Positions 33,739 through 41,065 of a stretch of 64,000 nt of DNA are shown one piece after another. The stretch's first letter is position 1; each line of letters starts with the position of its first letter. The position numbers were made by a program, and so were the translations under genes. This DNA is from Streptomyces longisporoflavus (GTDB taxonomy: Bacteria > Actinomycetota > Actinomycetes > Streptomycetales > Streptomycetaceae). The stretch covers positions 18,623 to 82,622 of the forward strand of contig NZ_BMTR01000027.1 in the NCBI RefSeq assembly GCF_014649775.1, read 5' to 3'. The notes below the pieces were generated by a model. It was not told the origin of the DNA. It ran no database searches and was given only the letters and a program-made list of their open reading frames with translations.

Positions 33739-35729
33739 CGCTGCTCACTCAGCCAAGCAAGATAGGCGCGGGCAACATCAGGCAAGTCGTCATCGACTAG
33801 ACGTTCTTCTACTTCAAGCGTCTTCAGAACTTCTTCACCTGTGCTTTGGTCGATCTCCGAGATCGTTTCCTGGCGCGTGACAAGCACGTCATCACCAGCC
33901 TCCGTTCTGCGGAAGATCGTGTTTCCCCGCTTGTCATGACCAATTTGATCTGTAGTGGCCATGAAAATCGGATACTCCAGCTCCCCGCGTTGTGCTGCCT
34001 CTTTCTCCTCCTTATCGAGGCGGCGTGCAATTACCATCGACGTCTGCGTGTCATTCTTCGGCTGGAATAGTTCGCGCGCCATGTCAGTCACTGCAAGGAT
34101 CTGCGTGTTCTGCAGTAGCCACGTACGCACATATCCGAGAGCGGGATTGTTCAGAATCCCATTTGGGATGACGATGGCAAATCGACCAGTCCCAGGTTTG
34201 AGGAGTTGAACGCATCGCTCAATGAAGAGGATTTCGGGCGGCTGGTTCTTCTGCAAGGAGGCGCGACCATTCTGGTCGATTCGCCGGACCCACGAACCGT
34301 CGTCCTGCCTGTCCCACATCGAGGCAAGTTCATATTGCTCAAGAATTTCCTCATCATCAATGAGGATGTTAGCGCCGAATGGAGGGTTGGCCACTATCAC
34401 ATCGTAAGATCCCAGGCGGACCCTGCGTTCAGTTTCAGCGTCCCACGTACGGGGATTCGCCAGACTGTTCGCCTGCCATAGGCCACCAGAGCCATCGTTA
34501 TTCATGACCATGTTCATCTTGGCGGCGCGCACGAGACCCGGATTTAGGTCGAGCCCATATACGCACTGCGAGAGATATTCATTCCGCGCCCGATACAGTT
34601 CCTGGCGCTCCTCATCGGTACCACGGCTAGGATCGATCCAGTTTGCCCGCTCTGCGCTTTCAATATGTTCGAGGGCGTGATTCATTGCCGTAATAAGGAA
34701 GCCGCCGGTACCACACGAAGGGTCGATTAGCCTCTGGTCAGGTTGCGGATTCAGCATCGTGACTGCCATCCGGCACGCATTACGCGGCGTGAAGAACTCT
34801 CCTCGGTCACCCCGCAGGTTAGAGCCAACAATTTCTTCGTAGGCTACGCCCTTTACGTCGACAGGGGAGGCGAGAAGCGAATAACCTTGCAGCTGACTCA
34901 CGACGAAAGCGACAACCGTCGGCTTCAGATCGATCGTCGTGTCCGCTGGCGGAAAGATGGCACCGTACTTGCTAAGCACCTTTTCGTTAAATACTTTCTG
35001 AATCCGTGTCTTCACGGATGCAGCCGTTGTCGCGTTGGCCCGTTCAGATGCCGAGACGTAAAAGTCGAGGCGCTTTGAGCGCTCATCTTCAATCTTGCAA
35101 AAGATGATTTTCAAGAGTTCCCAGAAGGCTTCCGCCTTCTGCTTTCCCTCGGTGCCCGCAATGTAGTTATGACACCTCCTGAATGCGAAGAGTAGGTTGT
35201 CTGCTGTGGCAGGCTTAAGATCTTTTCTACTCGGCCTCTGAGCTTCTGCCTCAGTTTGCCCAAAGGCCGGAATGTCGATGATCTCTTCGAAAGAGAATCC
35301 ACCTGCGTTGTCAGTTCGCTTGGCGATGCAATACTGCTCATCCCCGTTGGTCCAGAGACCATACTTCGCATTTAGACTTGCCGCCAAGTAACTGCGGAGC
35401 TGCTCAACCCCTTCCTTTTTATTAGAGGGGCTTGTTCCGGGTTTCTTGGTTTCTACAATCAAATAGATATTTTCCTGCTTGTGCTCAGCGCCAGGCAGGA
35501 ATACCGCGACGTCAACACGTCGCCGCGAGGAGCCAACTCGCACTGGGTACTCGGGCTCGCAGTCGCTAGCGACGTACTTGTACTGCCGAACAAGAGCCTT
35601 CTCTAGGTTCTGTCGTACGTACTCTTCGGCGGTATCACGAACGTGACGCTGCGTCAGGAAGTCGGCGACCTTACCCTCCGGGACTGCCCCCGTACGGATC
35701 GTTACCGGTGGTGCAGTAGGTGCTGACAT
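33735..35729 (-). CDS. Fused nuclease/N6-adenine methyltransferase (BcgI-like restriction-modification subunit)
   Basis: A 664-residue protein. The N-terminal ~120 residues look like an HsdR_N-type PD-(D/E)XK nuclease: D73 (RVDVAVF), E93 and K95 (IVETKKPG). The methyltransferase follows, with SAM motif DPSCGTGG at 336-343 and catalytic NPPF at 448-451, plus the Type I M-like GDRGEFFTPRNACR. There is no HsdR translocase gene nearby. Cutting and methylating in one chain with a separate specificity subunit is the BcgI (Type IIB) layout. ATG at 35729 has AAAGG 12 bases upstream. Confidence 0.8.
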   Translation of the reverse strand: MSAPTAPPVTIRTGAVPEGKVADFLTQRHVRDTAEEYVRQNLEKALVRQYKYVASDCEPEYPVRVGSSRRRVDVAVFLPGAEHKQENIYLIVETKKPGTSPSNKKEGVEQLRSYLAASLNAKYGLWTNGDEQYCIAKRTDNAGGFSFEEIIDIPAFGQTEAEAQRPSRKDLKPATADNLLFAFRRCHNYIAGTEGKQKAEAFWELLKIIFCKIEDERSKRLDFYVSASERANATTAASVKTRIQKVFNEKVLSKYGAIFPPADTTIDLKPTVVAFVVSQLQGYSLLASPVDVKGVAYEEIVGSNLRGDRGEFFTPRNACRMAVTMLNPQPDQRLIDPSCGTGGFLITAMNHALEHIESAERANWIDPSRGTDEERQELYRARNEYLSQCVYGLDLNPGLVRAAKMNMVMNNDGSGGLWQANSLANPRTWDAETERRVRLGSYDVIVANPPFGANILIDDEEILEQYELASMWDRQDDGSWVRRIDQNGRASLQKNQPPEILFIERCVQLLKPGTGRFAIVIPNGILNNPALGYVRTWLLQNTQILAVTDMARELFQPKNDTQTSMVIARRLDKEEKEAAQRGELEYPIFMATTDQIGHDKRGNTIFRRTEAGDDVLVTRQETISEIDQSTGEEVLKTLEVEERLVDDDLPDVARAYLAWLSEQR

Positions 35730-36072
35730 ACCGTCTGTGCGCCTTTCTTGTTGGGCTGACTCGGCAGGACTGCCACCAAGACTATGAGTATCGAGCCTGC
35801 CAACGTGGGACTTGATCGCAACGAGCAACGATCGCCACTCATCATGGTCACCCCGACACTTGTCCATATCCTGCCAGCATCATGATATCGAGCAACCGTT
35901 CGACATAGGCGGTTGGGGCACTGTACGGAGCTGGCCGCGACGACGGCAAAGGGCCGCGACGCGAGACTATTGGCCAGAGGATCAGGAAGATTCGGGCTGC
36001 GCCTTCTTCTCGCGACTGACAGGGCCAAGGGTGCGAGGTCATGCCCATCACGCATGCCCTATGTCCCCTCGC
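35730..36072. other. Element right-end region without a recognisable gene
   Basis: About 340 bp between the nuclease-methylase start and the copied symporter terminator. Frames on both strands are short or stop-interrupted and resemble nothing I know. It should contain the RM operon promoter. Confidence 0.5.
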
Positions 36073-36282
36073 AAACGTGCCCCGCCCCGGAACGAATCCA
36101 GGTGCGGGGCACGCTCGTTACGAGCGGGGGGACGTCAGGCGGCGACAGGCACCGGCTGCCGCTCGTCGGCGGGCTCCTCGTCGTACCCGTCGAGCGGGGA
36201 CGACGTGGCCTTCGCGTACTTGTCGCGGTCGAGGATGTTTTCCCGCGCCGCCACAATCAACGGTGTTGCAACTTGACCGGCG
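36073..36282 (-). repeat. Element-borne replacement 3' end of the symporter gene
   Basis: A copy of the host gene's last ~49 codons and terminator, carried by the element. The outer ~103 bp (36073-36174) are nearly identical to 26777-26879; the rest up to attR is diverged in DNA and protein from the displaced host copy. It completes the reading frame of the symporter. Confidence 0.85.
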
Positions 36283-37505
36283 ACGTTCGTGGCGGTGCGC
36301 ATCATGTCCAGGATCGGGTCGATGGCGAGCAGCAGGCCCACGCCCTCCATCGGCAGGCCCAGCGTCGACAGGGTCAGGGTCAGCATGACCGTGGCGCCCG
36401 TCAGACCGGCGGTGGCGGCGGAGCCGACGACCGAGACGAAGGCGATGAGCAGGTACTCCTTGACGCCCATCTGCACGTCGAAGATCTGCGCGACGAAGAT
36501 CGCGGCGATCGCCGGGTAGATCGCGGCGCAGCCGTCCATCTTCGTGGTGGCGCCGAACGGCACCGCGAAGGACGTGTACTCCTTCGGCACACCGAGGCGC
36601 TCGGTGACCTTCTGGGTGACCGGCATCGTGCCGACCGAGGAGCGCGAGACGAAGGCCAGCTGGATCGCGGGCCAGGCGCCCTTGAAGAACTGCACCGGGT
36701 TGACCTTGGCGACCGTGGAGAGCAGCAGCGGGTAGACGCCGAACATCACCAGGGCGCAGCCGACGTAGATGTCGGCGGTGAACGTCGCGTACTTGCTGAT
36801 GAGGTCCCAGCCGTAGTCGGCGATGGCGAAGCCGATGAGGCCGATGGTGCCGATCGGCGAGAGCTTGATGACCCACCACAGGGCCTTCTGGAGCAGCGCG
36901 AGGACGGACTCGCTGAGGTCCAGGATCGGCTGCGCCTTGTCGCCGATCTTCAGTACGGCGATACCGGCGACGGCGGCCATGAAGACGATCTGCAGGACGT
37001 TGAGCTGGGTGAACGGCGTGACGACGTCCGTCGGGATGATGCCGGTGAGGAAGTCGAGCCAGGAGCCCGAGGTCTCCGGCTTGGCGCCGTCCTTCGGGGT
37101 GAGGCCGGTACCGGCGCCCGGGTTCGTGAGGAGGCCGATCGCGAGGCCGATGACGACCGCGATCAGCGACGTGATCATGAACCAGACGAGCGTCTGCGTG
37201 GCGAGCCGCGCGGCGTTGTTGACCTTACGCAGGTTGGTGATCGACACCAGGATGGCGAAGAAGACGAGCGGGGCGACCGCCAGCTTCAGGAGCCCGATGA
37301 AGGTGCTGCCGATCTTGTCCAGGGTGGTGACGAGCCAGGAGATGTCCTGGCTGCGGGCCAGCCAGCCGAGCAGGACGCCGAGGACCAGACCGCCGAGGAT
37401 CTGCGCCCAGAACGGCAGCTTGAGGAATCTGGGTATCCGGGAGCCGGACTTCGGCTGCTCGGCCTTGTCGGCCGTGGATACGGGGGAGTTCGCGGACACG
37501 GACAC
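36135..37505 (-). CDS. Dicarboxylate/amino acid:cation symporter (DAACS/GltP-DctA type), 3' end supplied by the mobile element
   Basis: A 456-residue symporter with 8 helices and two re-entrant loops. The serine-rich hairpin is FVSRSSVGTMPVT and the substrate/Na+ site helix is DPILDMMRTATNVAGQ. It imports C4-dicarboxylates or acidic amino acids. The codons after M-R-T-A come from the integrated element, across the att core, so the protein is a chimera with an intact frame. A cysteine-rich leader peptide ORF precedes it by 144 bp. Confidence 0.92.
   Translation of the reverse strand: MSVSANSPVSTADKAEQPKSGSRIPRFLKLPFWAQILGGLVLGVLLGWLARSQDISWLVTTLDKIGSTFIGLLKLAVAPLVFFAILVSITNLRKVNNAARLATQTLVWFMITSLIAVVIGLAIGLLTNPGAGTGLTPKDGAKPETSGSWLDFLTGIIPTDVVTPFTQLNVLQIVFMAAVAGIAVLKIGDKAQPILDLSESVLALLQKALWWVIKLSPIGTIGLIGFAIADYGWDLISKYATFTADIYVGCALVMFGVYPLLLSTVAKVNPVQFFKGAWPAIQLAFVSRSSVGTMPVTQKVTERLGVPKEYTSFAVPFGATTKMDGCAAIYPAIAAIFVAQIFDVQMGVKEYLLIAFVSVVGSAATAGLTGATVMLTLTLSTLGLPMEGVGLLLAIDPILDMMRTATNVAGQVATPLIVAARENILDRDKYAKATSSPLDGYDEEPADERQPVPVAA
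36283..36290. other. attR core of the integrated element
   Basis: ACGTTCGT; element DNA on the left, host symporter DNA on the right. Central TT at 36286-36287. It lies in the codons for the conserved T-N-V of the symporter substrate site. Confidence 0.8.
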
Positions 37506-37649
37506 ACTCCGGATAAAGGCGGGGGACGTGAGGGAGCGGCGACCGCGAGGGGGTCAGACGGAACGGCCTTGACGGCGCCGCCGCATTGCGGATGTCACTT
37601 GATGCTTGTCGCTCGCGCTGTTCGCAGAGGACTCGGAGAATTCGGAGGC

Positions 37650-37757
37650 TCAGGTACAGCGGCGACAGGCCGCGGACATGCAGCGGCAGAGATCGACATG
37701 CAGGCGCGCCACGAGCGGAACGCTCATGGCGATGCGGTGCGCGGCTGCTGTCTTCAT
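37650..37757 (-). CDS. Putative leader peptide upstream of the symporter
   Basis: A 35-residue ORF (MSVPLVARLHVDLCRCMSAAC core). It matches the actinobacterial putative leader peptide type I know: ARxHVDLxR followed by a Cys-containing tail, usually ahead of sulfur-assimilation genes. It has four cysteines. A promoter with its -10 box nine bases from the ATG suggests leaderless translation. The symporter starts 144 bp downstream. It may mediate attenuation by cysteine or other amino-acid supply (inference). Confidence 0.7.
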   Translation of the reverse strand: MKTAAAHRIAMSVPLVARLHVDLCRCMSAACRRCT

Positions 37758-37765
37758 GTCGAACA

Positions 37766-37794
37766 CGTTAACACTTGAACTTTGAGAACATCAA
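37766..37794 (-). promoter_or_regulatory. Promoter of leader peptide and symporter
   Basis: On the minus strand TTGATG (37789-37794), a 17-bp spacer and TTAACG (37766-37771), nine bases before the leader ATG. An AT-rich stretch in otherwise GC-rich DNA. Confidence 0.5.
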
Positions 37795-37855
37795 AGGTGT
37801 TGTTTGAGGTAGACGAGGCCGATCGGAGGCGAGGGACCCTCCGGGACGCAAGAAA

Positions 37856-37888
37856 CCCCGGCCCGAAGCATGATGCTCCGGGCCGGGG
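37856..37888. terminator. Strong terminator hairpin
   Basis: CCCCGGCCCG plus AAGCAT pairs with ATGCT plus CCGGGCCGGGG; a 16-bp stem with one mismatch. It lies downstream of the DUF4229 gene (minus strand) and upstream of the symporter promoter. Confidence 0.7.
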
Positions 37889-37967
37889 TCGAGGCTTTTG
37901 TGACGAACCTTACGAGGGTGCGCAGGCCGCTGCGGCGGCTGCGACTTCGCGCGGGCGGCTGGGCCGG

Positions 37968-38258
37968 CTACGACTTCGCGCGGGCGGCGTCGTCGGCGAC
38001 GTCCTCCATGGTGCGGTTCGCCTCCAGGTTGGCCTTGGTGCGCTCCACGCGCTCGACGACCTGGATCGACGCCCGGTCCCGCTCGCCCCGCAGCACCACG
38101 AAGCTGATGGGCGCGGAGACGACGAGGGCGAGCAGCAGCACCCACAGGAGGTTGGAGTCCCCGAGGCCCTTGGGCACGATCCCGGCGTAGACAAGTCCCC
38201 AGACCGCGAAAAAGCAGCCCACGAAGATCCCGAGGCGCATCAGCGTGTAGCGGAGCAT
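37968..38258 (-). CDS. DUF4229 small membrane protein
   Basis: 96 residues with two hydrophobic helices (LMRLGIFVGCFFAVWGLVYAG and NLLWVLLLALVVSAPISF) and a charged, coiled C-terminus (RVERTKANLEANRTMEDVAD). It belongs to the conserved actinobacterial DUF4229 family, often near menaquinone genes; function unknown. ATG at 38258 is preceded by GGAAGAG; 16 codons upstream are also open but lack a good site. Confidence 0.82.
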   Translation of the reverse strand: MLRYTLMRLGIFVGCFFAVWGLVYAGIVPKGLGDSNLLWVLLLALVVSAPISFVVLRGERDRASIQVVERVERTKANLEANRTMEDVADDAARAKS

Positions 38259-38372
38259 GTCAATCCACTCTTCCGTTCCGAAATAGGCCCGAGTAGGACG
38301 AGCCACTCCAGTGAAGCATGGGAGGGGGCGCGCCCGGCAAGGGGGTGAGCCATCCCCCGCCTCCCCGCGCTC

Positions 38373-38897
38373 TCAGCCGAGCGGCAGCAGCATCGTGATG
38401 TCGTCGCGGTCGTCACCGGGGGCGACGCGGATCGCGCCGGGCACCCGCCCGACCTCCTTGTATCCGCAGGACTCGTAGAACCGGTCGACCCCCGTGCCGC
38501 CCCGGCAGGTGAGCCGGATCGCCTCGATGCCGTCGATCCCGCGGGCGGCGTCCGCGGCGGCGGCCATCAGGTCGCGCCCGTACCCCTTGCCCTGGTGCTC
38601 GGGGTGCACCATCACCACGTAGAGCCAGATCCAGTGCCGCATGAGGCGGTGCGTGTTGTACGCGAGGAAGGCGGTCGCGGCGACGGTGCCGTTCTCGTCG
38701 TACCCGACGAGCAGCCGGGTGTGCCCTTCGCTCAGCTGGGCCAGGCGCTTGAGCCACTCGGGCCGTATGTCCTCGACGGTCACGGGCGGTACGAAGCCGA
38801 CGGCTCCGCCCGCGTTGGACACGTCGGCCCAGAGGGCGAGGACGCCGTCGCGCAGGGCGGGGTCGATCTCCGGGTCCAGCTTGAAGGTAAGCGTCAT
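38373..38897 (-). CDS. GNAT-family N-acetyltransferase
   Basis: 174 residues with the GNAT acetyl-CoA site HPEHQGKGYGRDLM and the later GVDRFYESCGYKEVGR segment. Acetylates an unknown amine substrate. Stands alone between DUF4229 and mqnE. Confidence 0.85.
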   Translation of the reverse strand: MTLTFKLDPEIDPALRDGVLALWADVSNAGGAVGFVPPVTVEDIRPEWLKRLAQLSEGHTRLLVGYDENGTVAATAFLAYNTHRLMRHWIWLYVVMVHPEHQGKGYGRDLMAAAADAARGIDGIEAIRLTCRGGTGVDRFYESCGYKEVGRVPGAIRVAPGDDRDDITMLLPLG

Positions 38898-38992
38898 AGA
38901 TCGAGGTTAACCATTACAGCGAGGACGCCTCAACCGCGTTCCGCATGCCGGACGACACGCCTGACGGCAGAGCGAGTCCCGGCCGGAACAGA

Positions 38993-39026
38993 GCGAGCCC
39001 CGGCCGCAGGAGAGGCCGGGGCTCGC
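38993..39026. terminator. Terminator hairpin after mqnE
   Basis: Perfect 13-bp stem GCGAGCCCCGGCC with its complement and an 8-nt loop, 21 bp past the mqnE stop. Confidence 0.7.
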
Positions 39027-39047
39027 GCACAACGCACGGCGTGCGGG

Positions 39048-40211
39048 TCAGACCCGCATCGCCTGCGGGGACTCCCGCAGCGAGCGGTCGGGCCCTTCGT
39101 ACTCCCGGATCGACTCGTAGCGCGTGTTCCGCTCGACGGGGCGGAAGCCCGCCTCGCGGATGAGGTCGAGCAGGTCCTCGCGCGTCAGCTTGTTCGGCGT
39201 ACCGAAGTTGTCCGCGTCGTGCGTGATCTTGTACTCGACGACCGAGCCGTCCATGTCGTCCGCGCCGTGCTGCAGCGCGAGCTGCGTGGTCTGGAGGCCG
39301 TGCATGACCCAGAAGACCTTGACGTGCGGGACGTTGTCGAAGAGGAGCCGCGAGACCGCGAAGGTCTTCAGTGCCTCGGCACCCGACGCCATGGTCGTGC
39401 GCGCCTGGAGGCGGTTCCTGACCTTGCCGTCCTTCATGTCCACGAAGTCGTGCTGGTAGCGCAGCGGGATGAAGACCTGGAAGCCGCCGGTCTCGTCCTG
39501 GAGCTCACGCAGGCGCAGGACGTGGTCGACGCGGTGGCGGCGCTCCTCGATGTGGCCGTACAGCATCGTGCACGGGGTCTTGAGACCCTTCTCGTGCGCG
39601 AGGCGGTGGATGCGCGACCAGTCTTCCCAGTGGGTGCGGTGGTCGACGATGTGCTGCCGCACCTCCCAGTCGAAGATCTCCGCGCCGCCGCCGGTCAGCG
39701 ACTCAAGGCCCGCTTCGATCAGCTCGTCCAGGATGTCGGACGCCGACATGCCGGAGATCGTCTCGAAGTGGTGGATCTCCGTGGCCGTGAACGCCTTCAG
39801 CGACACGTTCGGGAGCGCCTTCTTGAGCTCGCTGAGCGAACGCGGGTAGTAGCGCCACGGCAGGTTCGGGTGCAGACCGTTGACGATGTGCAGCTCGGTG
39901 AGGTTCTCGCCCTCCATCGCCTTGGCGAGGCGGACGGCCTCCTCGATGCGCATCGTGTACGCGTCCTTCTCGCCCGGCTTGCGCTGGAACGAGCAGTACG
40001 CGCAGGAGGCGGTGCACACGTTCGTCATGTTGAGGTGACGGTTGACGTTGAAGTGCACGACGTCGCCGTTCTTGCGCGTGCGCACCTCGTGGGCGAGACC
40101 GCCGAGCCAGGCCAGGTCGTCCGACTCGTAGAGCGCGATGCCGTCCTCGCGGGACAGCCGCTCGCCGTCCCGGACCTTCTGCTCGAGATCGCGCTTGAGA
40201 CCTGCGTCCAT
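39048..40211 (-). CDS. mqnE: Aminofutalosine synthase MqnE (radical SAM)
   Basis: 387 residues. The radical SAM cluster motif is C66xxxC70xxC73 (CTASCAYCSF), followed by the family YYPRSLSELKKALP and LTGGGAEIFDWEVRQ stretches. It joins the MqnA product to SAM's adenosyl group to form aminofutalosine. ATG at 40211 chosen with GGGCGAGGG upstream; the frame is open 16 codons further. Shares the window with mqnA and the late-step genes. Confidence 0.93.
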   Translation of the reverse strand: MDAGLKRDLEQKVRDGERLSREDGIALYESDDLAWLGGLAHEVRTRKNGDVVHFNVNRHLNMTNVCTASCAYCSFQRKPGEKDAYTMRIEEAVRLAKAMEGENLTELHIVNGLHPNLPWRYYPRSLSELKKALPNVSLKAFTATEIHHFETISGMSASDILDELIEAGLESLTGGGAEIFDWEVRQHIVDHRTHWEDWSRIHRLAHEKGLKTPCTMLYGHIEERRHRVDHVLRLRELQDETGGFQVFIPLRYQHDFVDMKDGKVRNRLQARTTMASGAEALKTFAVSRLLFDNVPHVKVFWVMHGLQTTQLALQHGADDMDGSVVEYKITHDADNFGTPNKLTREDLLDLIREAGFRPVERNTRYESIREYEGPDRSLRESPQAMRV

Positions 40212-40313
40212 GCCCTCGCCCTTACCTCTCCCTACCGACCTGCCACAAACTCCCGCCAACCGTACTCCCCCACCCTTCGGGCGGGAGGGGCCCCCATAGG
40301 TGGCGCTCCGCGC

Positions 40314-40772
40314 CTAGGACTCCTCCTCGGGCAGCTCTCCGACCCGGTTCTCCCACTTCGTGGAGAGCACGATCGTCGTACGCGTCCTGGAGACGCCCTT
40401 CGTGCCGCTCAGCCTGCGGATCGTCTTCTCCAGGCCGTCCACGTCACTGGCGCGGACCTTGAGCATGTACGAGTCGTCGCCCGCGATGAACCAGCAGTCC
40501 TCGATCTCGTGCAGGTCCTTGAGGCGGCGTGCCACGTCCTCGTGGTCGGCGGCGTCCGAGAGGGAGATGCCGATGAGGGCGATGACGCCCAGGCCGAGCG
40601 ACGCGGAGTCCACCGTCGCGCGGTAGCCGGTGATGACGCCCGCCGCTTCGAGGCGGTTGATCCGGTCCGTGACGCTCGGTCCCGAGAGGCCGACGAGGCG
40701 GCCGAGTTCGGCGTACGAGGCCCTGCCGTTCTCGCGCAGGGCCTGGATGAGCTGCCTGTCCACGGCGTCCAT
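40314..40772 (-). CDS. Lrp/AsnC-family regulator
   Basis: 152 residues. HTH near residues 15-45 (GRASYAELGRLVGLSGPSVTDRINRL) and a C-terminal RAM ligand domain (GVIALIGISLSDAADHEDV; GDDSYMLKVRASDV). The start at 40772 (MDAVDRQ) is the usual family start with AAAGG upstream; ATG at 40790 is also possible. It is divergent from the 42-aa small gene, with inverted repeats between. Confidence 0.88.
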   Translation of the reverse strand: MDAVDRQLIQALRENGRASYAELGRLVGLSGPSVTDRINRLEAAGVITGYRATVDSASLGLGVIALIGISLSDAADHEDVARRLKDLHEIEDCWFIAGDDSYMLKVRASDVDGLEKTIRRLSGTKGVSRTRTTIVLSTKWENRVGELPEEES

Positions 40773-40813
40773 AGGTGCGATGCCTTTCATTATTCAGCGA
40801 TACCGCGAGTCTA

Positions 40814-40851
40814 TGTGTAGAATCTAAGGCGCAACAGGGTCTACACCCTGT
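40814..40851. promoter_or_regulatory. Inverted repeats between Lrp gene and small gene
   Basis: TGTGTAGA (40814-40821) pairs with TCTACACC (40840-40847), and ACAGGGT (40834-40840) pairs with ACCCTGT (40845-40851) around a 4-nt centre. Probable site for Lrp-type autoregulation (inference). Confidence 0.5.
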
Positions 40852-40936
40852 GAATCTTTCAGGATCTCCGCCGATCGGCGAGGATTCTTCAAGCAAAGCT
40901 TCTTTTTCAAACACCACATCAGGAGTGAGACACCCC

Positions 40937-41065
40937 GTGTACTCGATCGAGATGGCCTACGCCCGGATGCGCGAGCTGCAGGACCTGGCCAACCGCTCGC
41001 GTGCCCACAAGCCCACCGCGCCCACGGCCGAGCACCGCACGAAGCACGCCGCCAAGAAGCGCTAG
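40937..41065 (+). CDS. 42-residue conserved small basic protein
   Basis: Starts VYSIEMAYARMRELQDLA and ends in a basic tail (HAAKKR). GTG start with AGGAG upstream. I recognise this kind of small basic protein as conserved in Streptomyces beside the Lrp gene, but know no function. Its stop overlaps the ubiX-like stop by 4 bp (convergent). Confidence 0.7.
   Translation: MYSIEMAYARMRELQDLANRSRAHKPTAPTAEHRTKHAAKKR

Larger units (their letters stand above)
26986..36290. mobile_element. Integrated 9.3-kb AICE-like element with serine integrase, inserted in a symporter gene
   Basis: Boundaries are the shared core ACGTTCGT. From left to right: serine integrase, 57-aa protein, RepSA-type initiator, 37-aa zinc-knuckle protein, small membrane protein, truncated TraSA translocase, truncated TPR regulator, then a nuclease-methylase/specificity RM pair in AT-richer DNA, then a replacement 3' end of the host gene. 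Rep plus FtsK-type Tra genes are the hallmark of actinomycete integrative and conjugative elements of the pSAM2 type. Frameshift and truncations suggest it can no longer replicate or transfer by itself. Confidence 0.88.

Noticed and set aside
32347..35729. Complete Type I restriction system
   Set aside because: No HsdR helicase/translocase gene exists in the element; the nuclease domain is fused to the methyltransferase instead.
35730..36072. A possible extra cargo gene at the element's right end
   Set aside because: Short frames on both strands look like nothing known; one is closed by a stop close to the presumed RM promoter.
37506..37650. Riboswitch upstream of the symporter
   Set aside because: No conserved aptamer pattern was recognised; the leader peptide explains the long leader better.
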